Shown: positions 1 to 4,939 of the stretch, piece after piece
Layout of the letters: every line of letters starts with the position of its first letter
How positions within the stretch are numbered: position 1 is the stretch's first letter
Origin: Alphaproteobacteria bacterium
GTDB taxonomy: Bacteria; Pseudomonadota; Alphaproteobacteria; UBA9219
Direction: 5' to 3'
Length of the DNA: 5,472 bases
NCBI GenBank assembly: GCA_028716765.1
Contig: JAQUPC010000127.1
Coordinates: 1-5,472 of the forward strand
Notes under the pieces: model-generated
The model's database searches: none
The model's input: only the letters and a program-made list of their open reading frames with translations
Told to the model about the DNA's origin: nothing
Program-made: the position numbers and the translations under genes

Positions 1-84
1 TTTTTCTTTTTGAAATATTGCGGCATCCATAGAATGGCCTCCTGCTATGCGGCGGTTTGCCAGTACAACTCTGGCCGGATTGGT

Positions 85-103
85 TCTTGATACGCTATCA
101 AGA
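85..103. promoter_or_regulatory. Perfect 8-bp inverted repeat, possible operator
   Basis: TCTTGATA, a 3-nt CGC centre, then TATCAAGA: perfectly complementary 8-bp arms. No T-run follows on either strand, so it does not look like an intrinsic terminator. A binding site for a dimeric regulator upstream of rodA, or a short RNA hairpin, would fit. The role is inferred only from symmetry and position. Confidence 0.35.
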
Positions 104-161
104 CTTACAAAACGAGCACATTGGCGCAACGGCTAATGTTGGTTAAACCCCGGCCACCCCC

Positions 162-190
162 TTGTTTGTCTTTCAGCCAAACGATAGGCT
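162..190 (+). promoter_or_regulatory. Weak candidate promoter for rodA
   Basis: TTGTTT (162-167), a 17-nt spacer, then TAGGCT (185-190). The -35 and the spacing are acceptable but the -10 is poor. Transcription would start near 197 and give a leader of about 50 nt that includes the whole 7-bp repeat array. It is the best-placed candidate in this interval, but weak. Confidence 0.22.
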
Positions 191-209
191 TTAGTCGACA
201 ACTCCATTT

Positions 210-244
210 CCCTAATCCCTAATCCCTAATCCCTAACCCCTAAT
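210..244 (+). repeat. Five-copy 7-bp tandem repeat at the rodA start
   Basis: Five consecutive heptamers of CCCTAAT: copies at 210, 217, 224 and 238 are identical, and the copy at 231 reads CCCTAAC. The array ends 3 nt before the rodA ATG and so occupies the place where a ribosome-binding site would be; no Shine-Dalgarno is visible. Because 7 is not a multiple of 3, the TAA in successive units falls in every forward frame (213, 220, 227), and the complementary TAG does the same on the minus strand. The array therefore stops translation in all six frames. Confidence 0.9.
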
Positions 245-247
245 CTC

Positions 248-1390
248 ATGTCCCGTCTTTCCCGCGCCGAGCATCTCGGATTTTTCGACAAACTACGCCT
301 CATCAACTGGGGGCTGGTGGCGTTGATCGCGGCCATTTGCCTGATCGGCGTGGTTTTACAGTATTCGTCCGGCGGCAAAAGCTGGCACCCGTGGGCCGGC
401 GCGCAGCTTACGCGCTTCACGGCCGGCTTCGCGATCATGATGGTGCTGGCCCTTGTGGACATCCGTTTCTGGCTCCGCACGGCCTACCCGCTTTACGGCG
501 TCATGCTGATCCTTCTTGTCGCGGTGGAGATTATGGGCCACACCGGCATGGGGGCCCAACGCTGGATCAACCTCGGCTTTTTTGTGCTCCAGCCTTCCGA
601 ACTTATGAAGATCGCGCTGATCCTCGCCCTCGCGAAGTATTTCCACGGCCTCGATTACGACGAAATAGGCCATCCGCTGCGTCTTGTGCCGCCTGTTCTT
701 ATGGTCCTCGTGCCTGTCGGCCTCGTCCTTCTGCAACCCAATCTCGGCACGGCGGCCATTCTCCTTATGGTCAGCGCCGCGATATTCTTCGTGGCGGGCG
801 TGAGGTGGTGGAAGTTCGCGCTTCTCCTTGCGATTGTCGCCGTCGCCGCGCCTTATGCGTGGCATCACCTGCACGATTACCAAAAGACCCGGCTGATGAC
901 CTTTTTGAACCCCGACGCCGATCCGTTGGGCGCGGGCTACAACATACTGCAATCCAAAATCGCGCTCGGCTCCGGCGGCCTGTTCGGCAAAGGCTTCGGC
1001 ATGGGCACGCAAAGCCAGCTTCAATTCCTTCCCGAAAAGCATACGGACTTCATATTCGTCGTGCTGGCCGAAGAGTTCGGCATGGCGGGCGCTCTCGGCC
1101 TTATGGGGCTTTATTTCCTGCTTATGGCGTACGGCATGATCATCGCTTTCACGAGCCGCAGCCAATTCGGGCGCCTAGTCGCCTTTGGACTGACGACGTG
1201 TTTTTTCCTGCATATTTTCGTCAATGTGGCGATGGTAACCGGCGCGATCCCGGTTGTGGGCATCCCTTTGCCGCTGGTCTCTTATGGCGGCACGTCGCTC
1301 ATGACTCTCCTCATGGGATGCGGCATTTTGCTCGGAATCTCCGTGCACCGGGAGGTCAAAATCTCCCGCACCGGGATAAGCGACGTCTGA
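248..1390 (+). CDS. rodA: RodA, peptidoglycan glycosyltransferase of the elongasome
   Basis: A SEDS-family integral membrane enzyme that polymerises lipid II into glycan strands with PBP2 and MreBCD during side-wall elongation. The 380 aa length is normal for the family, with about ten hydrophobic segments. Family motifs are in order: GAQRW (102-106, holding the conserved Trp), QPSE (115-118), QPNLGT (163-168), FLPEKHTDF (260-268, containing the conserved essential Asp at 267) and the signature GIPLPLVSYGGTS (338-350). In RodA the 163-165 motif is, as I recall, usually QPD; here it is QPN. The ATG at 248 is the only reasonable start because an in-frame TAA lies at 227-229 inside the tandem repeat; there is no Shine-Dalgarno. 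The adjacent upstream 247 nt do not encode mrdA, and a terminator-like hairpin follows, so it may be transcribed alone. FtsW, the paralogue for division, is less likely given the HTDF and QPSELMK context. Confidence 0.96.
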   Translation: MSRLSRAEHLGFFDKLRLINWGLVALIAAICLIGVVLQYSSGGKSWHPWAGAQLTRFTAGFAIMMVLALVDIRFWLRTAYPLYGVMLILLVAVEIMGHTGMGAQRWINLGFFVLQPSELMKIALILALAKYFHGLDYDEIGHPLRLVPPVLMVLVPVGLVLLQPNLGTAAILLMVSAAIFFVAGVRWWKFALLLAIVAVAAPYAWHHLHDYQKTRLMTFLNPDADPLGAGYNILQSKIALGSGGLFGKGFGMGTQSQLQFLPEKHTDFIFVVLAEEFGMAGALGLMGLYFLLMAYGMIIAFTSRSQFGRLVAFGLTTCFFLHIFVNVAMVTGAIPVVGIPLPLVSYGGTSLMTLLMGCGILLGISVHREVKISRTGISDV

Positions 1391-1453
1391 CCCATGCCGC
1401 CTTACCCCTACCTAATATTGGTTAGAACTTACGGTTTTTTGGTAAACCTAATT

Positions 1454-1495
1454 ACTTTCATGGTTTTTTTTGAAAAAAACCCTCATGAAAGTTTT
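1454..1495 (+). terminator. Terminator-like hairpin after rodA
   Basis: A 9-bp perfect outer stem pairs 1454-1462 (ACTTTCATG) with 1484-1492 (CATGAAAGT). Inside it, G1463 and a run of T (1464-1470) can pair with a run of A (1473-1479) and C1480, leaving a small loop and a 3-nt CCT bulge. Four T follow directly (1492-1495). It lies 63 nt after the rodA stop. The stem is AT-rich and the T-tract is short, so termination may be partial. The minus-strand side has no U-run, so it would act only for rodA. Confidence 0.65.
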
Positions 1496-1541
1496 ATCGA
1501 CTTGCCTGTGGCCAGTTAAGGTGGATTTAAGAAAGCGGCGT

Positions 1542-1547
1542 TATAAA
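1542..1547 (+). promoter_or_regulatory. Possible -10 element for the small gene
   Basis: TATAAA at 1542-1547 is a reasonable -10, but no -35 is recognisable 16-18 nt upstream. Transcription would start near 1554, giving a leader of 13 nt to the ATG at 1567 or 28 nt to the alternative GTG at 1582. Confidence 0.22.
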
Positions 1548-1566
1548 GAAGCGCCCGTTCACCAGA

Positions 1567-1791
1567 ATGAAGGATAAAGACGTGTTGGTTGAGTTATCGC
1601 CCCAGGCCTATTTGACGCTGTGCGCCCTTGTGCGCGACGCCCTCGAAGTCCCCAGCGACGCGGAGCCTATGCTCCAGCGCGCGGCCAACGAATTGATGGG
1701 CGCAACGGCAGGCGGCATGATCCCCTCCGAGCTTGCCGAAGAGCCCGAGCGCCTGACGGCTCTTCGCCGCGGCGGCTTCCTGCGCGGGTAA
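1567..1791 (+). CDS. Hypothetical small protein, 69-74 aa
   Basis: I do not recognise this protein. It is soluble, acidic overall and mostly helical in character: a hydrophobic/amphipathic stretch (about residues 8-26, LSPQAYLTLCALVRDAL), an Ala/Met-rich middle (34-53) and a charged C-terminus ending in basic and glycine residues (LRRGGFLRG). No transmembrane segment, signal peptide or cysteine motif is visible. Codon use is GC-rich at third positions, like the neighbouring genes, which supports real coding. The start is ambiguous: the ATG at 1567 has no Shine-Dalgarno, whereas AAGGA (1570-1574) sits 7 nt before an in-frame GTG at 1582, giving a 69 aa product. It lies between the rodA terminator and a PH-domain gene and has no obvious functional link to either. 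Confidence 0.6.
   Translation: MKDKDVLVELSPQAYLTLCALVRDALEVPSDAEPMLQRAANELMGATAGGMIPSELAEEPERLTALRRGGFLRG
1570..1574 (+). promoter_or_regulatory. Shine-Dalgarno favouring the GTG start at 1582
   Basis: AAGGA followed by a 7-nt spacer to GTG (1582-1584); a TTG at 1585 is 10 nt away. It is the best ribosome-binding site in the window and lies inside the longer reading of the small gene, so it argues for a start five codons downstream of the ATG at 1567. Confidence 0.45.
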
Positions 1792-1833
1792 AGCGCGTCT
1801 TTTCCTCTATCTTAACGCCAGCGTCATTCCGGA

Positions 1834-1859
1834 CAGAGCGTATCCTCGTTTACGCTGTG
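1834..1859. promoter_or_regulatory. Imperfect inverted repeat in the intergenic gap
   Basis: AGCGTA (1837-1842) and TACGCT (1851-1856) pair perfectly across an 8-nt loop. CA (1834-1835) and TG (1858-1859) extend the stem past one G-G mismatch. No U-tract follows, so an intrinsic terminator is unlikely. It could be a weak RNA hairpin after the small gene or an operator upstream of the PH-domain gene. Confidence 0.25.
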
Positions 1860-1928
1860 ATGATGCATTCCCATTCTCACGCCTTTCTCTCGTAAGGCAT
1901 TTCCCTCGCACAGATTTTGCTTTATCAT

Positions 1929-1934
1929 TACAAT
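1929..1934 (+). promoter_or_regulatory. Candidate -10 for the PH-domain gene
   Basis: TACAAT matches the -10 consensus at five of six positions. No good -35 is present at the usual distance (1906-1911 is TCGCAC). Transcription would begin near 1941, about 22 nt before the ATG, with GGGG (1954-1957) as the only ribosome-binding candidate. Confidence 0.3.
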
Positions 1935-1962
1935 ACAAGTCCGGAAGCAGAGCGGGGCAAGA

Positions 1963-2703
1963 ATGGACAAAAAAGACGTTTCTTTTCATGAGCCCGTCCG
2001 CGGCTACCGCCCCTCGCGATTGACTTATATCGGCCGCATGCTGTTGCCCGACGAGTACGTCCTCTATATGGCCGGCCTTCACTGGATCATATACGATTTC
2101 GGCGTTGCCACGACGCTCTTCGGTATCTTGCTGTGGAACTACAACGGCCTTTTGGCGAATATGCTGCTGAGCGGGAGGGCTGCCGGATATGTCGTGTTGC
2201 CGATGCAGTTTATCGCTGTCGCCAGCATCGTTATCGGCGTTCTCAATTTACTGTTCGTTTTTATCAGGCACATCTCGACCCGGCTTGTCGTCACCAACGA
2301 ACGCGTGATTTTTAAACATGGCCTTATCGCCGTCGAGGTGCGGGAAAATACGTTGCCGAAAGTCGCCAGCGTCGATATCCAGCAATCGTTTCTTGGGGCT
2401 TTTCTCGGGTACGGCATGGTGGAGGTGAAGGGCTCGGGCGCGGACCTTCCGCCAGTCGATCACGTGGATGATCCCTATACCTTTTACTATAACGTCATGC
2501 ACGCGCAGCGAAGCATCGAACATCCCGAGATCGCCAGGACGGGCCCTACCATAGAACATGTTCCTCAAAAGCTTGGGGCGCCTTCTCCTGCGAAGATAGG
2601 CCGATCTCCCTCAGTGCATAATGACGAGGAGCACGAACATGCCGAGCAGGCGGAGCATGACAACGACGATCATAACGATAATGATGACGAGGATGACGAT
2701 TAA
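1963..2703 (+). CDS. Membrane protein with bacterial PH domain (bPH_2/DUF304) and acidic tail
   Basis: 246 aa. A short cytoplasmic start contains LLPDEYVLYMAGLHW (27-41), the usual lead-in of this family. Two hydrophobic segments follow (about 44-60 and 76-101). The bPH_2 domain (about 103-183) shows the typical order TRLVVTNERVIFKHG (106-120), then ENTLPKVASVDIQQSFLG (128-145), GYGMVEVKG (149-157) and a closing DPYTFYYNV (170-178). The family is membrane-anchored and of poorly known function; a few members are linked to envelope stress or export of bacteriocins, so no specific job can be assigned here. Residues 184-218 look disordered, and 219-246 is a low-complexity Asp/Glu/His/Asn tail, which is unusual. 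The start has only a weak GGGG 5 nt upstream. No terminator is visible before the next gene 83 nt downstream, so cotranscription with the LAB_N gene is possible. Confidence 0.85.
   Translation: MDKKDVSFHEPVRGYRPSRLTYIGRMLLPDEYVLYMAGLHWIIYDFGVATTLFGILLWNYNGLLANMLLSGRAAGYVVLPMQFIAVASIVIGVLNLLFVFIRHISTRLVVTNERVIFKHGLIAVEVRENTLPKVASVDIQQSFLGAFLGYGMVEVKGSGADLPPVDHVDDPYTFYYNVMHAQRSIEHPEIARTGPTIEHVPQKLGAPSPAKIGRSPSVHNDEEHEHAEQAEHDNDDHNDNDDEDDD
2617..2700 (+). repeat. Low-complexity GAN/CAN/AAN codon run
   Basis: Encodes residues 219-246 of the PH-domain protein: 16 Asp/Glu, 5 His, 4 Asn and only 3 other residues (two Ala, one Gln) among 28. At DNA level it is a 3-bp-periodic run of GAY/GAR with interspersed CAT and AAY codons, mixed in third base rather than a clean microsatellite. 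The composition suggests a disordered, strongly negative tail that could bind divalent metal; binding is inferred. Confidence 0.75.
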
Positions 2704-2751
2704 CCGCCTTTTACCAGAATAAACCGGGCGTCACTCCATCCTAAAAACGGT

Positions 2752-2779
2752 TTTACTTAATCGGGCTTTGCTCTATATC
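2752..2779 (+). promoter_or_regulatory. Candidate promoter for the LAB_N / glycosyltransferase pair
   Basis: TTTACT (2752-2757) and TATATC (2774-2779) are 16 nt apart. Read against the Caulobacter housekeeping form TTGACGS-N10-14-GCTANAWC, the downstream box TCTATATC (2772-2779) matches seven of eight positions. The start would fall near 2785-2787, essentially at the ATG (2787), giving a leaderless or nearly leaderless mRNA; no Shine-Dalgarno precedes that ATG. A short dyad, AAAAC-G-GTTTT (2744-2754), overlaps the -35. Confidence 0.38.
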
Positions 2780-2786
2780 GGCTTGT

Positions 2787-3122
2787 ATGGAAAACGCGGT
2801 ATTGGCCTTTTGGAGCTGGTTTCAAACGCAGCTCAATTTCTGGGTGGCGCTCGGCCTTTTCGGCCAGTGCATGTTTATGATGCGCTTTGTGTTCCAGTGG
2901 ATTCACAGCGAACGCGCCAAGCAAAGCGTCATGCCGGAGATTTTCTGGTATTTCAGCCTCGGTGGCGGAGTTATCGTATTGACCTATGCTATCCATAAAA
3001 AAGATCTTGTTTTTATTCTCGGCCAGGCTCTTGGCGTCGTCATCTATCTTCGCAACATCCAGTTTATCTGGCGGCATAAACGCAAGCAACGCGCTGCGAC
3101 GGATTCCGCAATTCCGGGTTAG
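2787..3122 (+). CDS. Stand-alone LAB_N (lipid A biosynthesis N-terminal domain) membrane protein
   Basis: 111 aa with three predicted membrane helices (about 14-35, 52-69, 73-95) and a basic, cytoplasmic-looking tail (RHKRKQR, 96-102). The family pattern is clear: GQ (26-27), RFVFQW (33-38), SE (41-42), P50 with FW (53-54), then LGQ (78-80) and IYLRN (86-90). The domain is named after the N-terminus of some LpxB proteins, but here it is alone, with no lipid-A-disaccharide synthase attached. Stand-alone copies commonly neighbour lipid-linked sugar transferases; their biochemical role is unproven. ATG 2787 is the only possible start: the frame is closed by TAA at 2742-2744 and has no other initiation codon in between. 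The stop is 3 nt before the ArnT-like gene, indicating an operon and a joint role in lipid A or LPS modification. Confidence 0.88.
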   Translation: MENAVLAFWSWFQTQLNFWVALGLFGQCMFMMRFVFQWIHSERAKQSVMPEIFWYFSLGGGVIVLTYAIHKKDLVFILGQALGVVIYLRNIQFIWRHKRKQRAATDSAIPG

Positions 3123-3125
3123 CGC

Positions 3126-4865
3126 ATGAACGAGAACGCACCTGAGGCAAACGGCCTGCCCTTTTCGCTTCCGTCTGATTTCATAAGCGAAGACGGCAAA
3201 AGCCTCGGCTGGCGCGCGTACGTTATTCTGGCGTTGTTATGTTTCGCGTTTTTCCTGCCAGGTCTGACGGCCATTCCGCCCGTCGACCGTGACGAACCTC
3301 ATTTTGCGCAAGCGACGAAGCAGATGATCGAAACCGGCAACTACGTCGATATCCGCTTTCAAAAAGAAACGCGCTATAAAAAACCTGTCGGCATCTATTG
3401 GCTGCAGGCGGCGAGCGTTAAAATGCTCAGTCCGGCCAATCTCGACGCCATTTGGGCGTATCGCGTGCCCTCGGTCCTTGGTGCGACGGTGGCCGTTTTG
3501 ATGACCGCGGCGCTTGGTGCCCTTCTCTTCGGGCCTTTGGCCGGGTTTATGGCCGCTCTCTTGATCGCGTCCTGCCTGATCCTCAACGTCGAAGCGCGCC
3601 TCGCCAAAACCGATGCCGTGCTGTTGGCCTGCGTGGTTGTTGCGCAATATGGGCTGGCCAGAGCGTATATGCATGGAGTCACCCTCCCGCAAGGGGAGAG
3701 GGGTTTTACAGGCTGGCCGGTGTTCTTCGCGTTCTGGCTGGCGCAGGGCGCGGGCTTTCTTATCAAAGGGCCGCTTGTGCTTCTTCTCACGGCATCTACC
3801 CTTTTGTATCTGAAAATAACTGAAAAAAGAATTGGATGGGTTAAATCCCTTAGACCGGCGATCGGCATCCCTTTCGCGCTGTTGCTTGCCGCGCCGTGGT
3901 TTGCGGCCATCATGCTGGCGAGCCAGGGCGGCTTTGCCGCGCAATCGGCGGGCCACGATCTGTTCGCCAAACTCTGGCAGGGGCAGGATCGCGGCATCAT
4001 GCCGCCGGGGTTGCACCTACTCGTGTTTCCGTTGATGTTCTTTCCCGGCTCCCTTCTCGCGTTGCTGGCGATCCCCGGCGTGTGGCAGAACAGGAAAGAC
4101 TCCGCCGTGCGTTTTTGCCTCGGCTGGATTCTTTTCCCGTGGCTGCTGTTCGAACTTTCGCTGACCAAACTGCCTCATTACGTCCTGCCTCTTTACCCGG
4201 CCGTTGCCCTACTGGCGTCGGCCATGATGCTCAAAGGGTTTCCGCTGATTACAACGGGGCGCTGGCGCTGGATTAATGTCACGGCCTTCGGCGCCTGGCT
4301 GGCGGCGGGCATGCTGGTGGCGGCGGGCGTCATGTTCATGCCGTTTTTCAGCGACAGGGTATGGCAGCCCGCAGCCATAATGGCTGGCGTCATTCTGCTC
4401 GGCACGCAGGCGGCTTTTTTTGTGTTGCTTGCTTCGCGCGCGCCGAAAAGCCTTTTGGTGCTGACGGGAGGTAGCCTGCTTTTTACGTTGCTGACGTTCG
4501 GGATCGTTATTCCATCGCTGCGTCAGGCATGGCTAACGCGGCAAGTTATGCAAGTTGCCGAAACCGTGAAGCCGTGCGCCGGCGTGAAAATCGTTTCGTC
4601 AACCTATAACGAACCGAGCCTGGTCTTTATGGCGGGAACGGACACGGAAGTCTTCTCCAGCGGAGTGACGGCCGCGCGCGCCATGCTTAAGGACTCCTGC
4701 CTCCTCGGCCTCATCAGCTCGAACAGCGACGAGGCTTTCCGGGCCGCTTTCAAAGGTTCCGGCGCTTCCCCTGTTGCCCTTTCGCATTCCGCCGGCCTCA
4801 ATATAGGCAACGGCCGCCGGACCGAACTGACCCTCTACCGGCTTGAACCGGCCCCGAATAAGTAG
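3126..4865 (+). CDS. ArnT/Rgt-like glycosyltransferase (GT83, PMT_2 superfamily)
   Basis: 579 aa, polytopic (12-13 hydrophobic segments) with a C-terminal periplasmic-looking region from about 470. The family uses polyprenyl-phosphate sugars as donors and works on the periplasmic face: ArnT adds aminoarabinose to lipid A, and Rgt enzymes add galacturonate to rhizobial LPS. Visible hallmarks are the first periplasmic loop with DRDEPHFA (54-61), conserved acidic residues that in ArnT relatives are catalytic; RYKKPVGIYWLQA (83-95); RLAKTDA (158-164) with a further conserved Asp; FLIKGP (211-216); and KLPHYVLPLYPA (348-359). The sugar and acceptor cannot be read from sequence. The start lies 3 nt after the LAB_N stop, with no strong Shine-Dalgarno. 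Oddity: residues 185-193 (VTLPQGERG) in a loop look like a translated palindromic repeat. No ArnC/Dpm-like donor synthase lies in this window. A protein O-mannosyltransferase is a less likely alternative. Confidence 0.87.
   Translation: MNENAPEANGLPFSLPSDFISEDGKSLGWRAYVILALLCFAFFLPGLTAIPPVDRDEPHFAQATKQMIETGNYVDIRFQKETRYKKPVGIYWLQAASVKMLSPANLDAIWAYRVPSVLGATVAVLMTAALGALLFGPLAGFMAALLIASCLILNVEARLAKTDAVLLACVVVAQYGLARAYMHGVTLPQGERGFTGWPVFFAFWLAQGAGFLIKGPLVLLLTASTLLYLKITEKRIGWVKSLRPAIGIPFALLLAAPWFAAIMLASQGGFAAQSAGHDLFAKLWQGQDRGIMPPGLHLLVFPLMFFPGSLLALLAIPGVWQNRKDSAVRFCLGWILFPWLLFELSLTKLPHYVLPLYPAVALLASAMMLKGFPLITTGRWRWINVTAFGAWLAAGMLVAAGVMFMPFFSDRVWQPAAIMAGVILLGTQAAFFVLLASRAPKSLLVLTGGSLLFTLLTFGIVIPSLRQAWLTRQVMQVAETVKPCAGVKIVSSTYNEPSLVFMAGTDTEVFSSGVTAARAMLKDSCLLGLISSNSDEAFRAAFKGSGASPVALSHSAGLNIGNGRRTELTLYRLEPAPNK
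3678..3704 (+). repeat. Short palindromic (REP-like) element inside the glycosyltransferase gene
   Basis: A CCCTCCC arm, a GCAA centre and a GGGGAGAGGGG arm (3682-3703) form an imperfect GC-rich hairpin; CTCCC (3684-3688) pairs with GGGAG (3694-3698). Translated in the gene's frame it gives LPQGERG; on the other strand it gives PLPLREGD. From memory, both strings are typical translations of a dispersed palindromic repeat found between genes of many proteobacteria. The left arm lacks the TC that would make it symmetric. The reading frame stays open, so this looks like an old in-frame insertion in a loop. Confidence 0.5.
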
Positions 4866-4868
4866 TTT

Positions 4869-4879
4869 ATTTCCCATAT
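4869..4879 (+). repeat. 11-bp direct repeat, copy upstream of the XRE gene
   Basis: ATTTCCCATAT, identical to the copy at 5435-5445 on the other side of the XRE gene. With one mismatch at each end-proximal position the similarity extends to 15 bp (4866-4880). It begins right after the glycosyltransferase stop and lies 25 nt before the candidate -35 of the XRE gene, where a regulator site would be plausible. Confidence 0.5.
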
Positions 4880-4903
4880 ATCGCAGTAATTTGACGTTAA
4901 AAG

Positions 4904-4933
4904 TTGACACGGCGCCGCCGGCCGCGCTAGGTC
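4904..4933 (+). promoter_or_regulatory. Candidate promoter of the XRE gene, possibly leaderless
   Basis: A perfect TTGACA (4904-4909) is followed by GCTAGGTC (4926-4933), which matches seven of eight positions of the Caulobacter housekeeping -10 form GCTANAWC, though poorly matching TATAAT. The spacer between the seven-base upstream box and the octamer is 15 nt and very GC-rich. Initiation would be near 4940, on the ATG itself. A second TTGAC (4891-4895) 13 nt upstream has no matching -10. Confidence 0.4.
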
Positions 4934-4939
4934 TTGTTT

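Larger units (their letters stand above)
1..247. other. Non-coding region upstream of rodA
   Basis: I see no supportable gene here. Forward frames close early, at 11-13, 30-32 and 88-90, and nothing resembles the C-terminus of PBP2 (mrdA), which often sits directly before rodA. The stretch is AT-richer than the genes and holds an inverted repeat (85-103), a weak promoter candidate (162-190) and a 7-bp tandem array (210-244), each listed separately. If mrdA lies further upstream, it is separated from rodA by at least this much non-coding DNA. Confidence 0.6.

Noticed and set aside
1..90. Open frame to the window edge, possible C-terminus of PBP2 (mrdA)
   Set aside because: The roughly 29 residues before the TGA at 88-90 do not resemble a PBP2 tail and have poor coding character.
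210..244. Telomere-like repeat because of similarity to CCCTAA/CCCTAAA arrays
   Set aside because: The unit is CCCTAAT, there are only five copies, and it is internal between bacterial sequence and rodA; no chromosome end is indicated.
356..1165. Long minus-strand open frame of 269 codons opposite rodA
   Set aside because: Its product is Arg/His/Glu-rich with no family signal, typical of the antisense of a GC-rich membrane gene; rodA on the + strand is certain.
2744..2754. AAAAC-G-GTTTT dyad as a terminator after the PH-domain gene
   Set aside because: A one-base centre cannot form a hairpin of this size; it may only be a small DNA palindrome near a -35 element.
3237..4168. Two long minus-strand open frames opposite the glycosyltransferase
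   Set aside because: Low-quality, basic composition and no motifs; they mirror the codon bias of the real + strand gene.
4934..4939. TTG at 4934 as start of the XRE gene
   Set aside because: In frame, but only two codons upstream of an ATG, with no better ribosome-binding site; the putative transcription start would exclude it.
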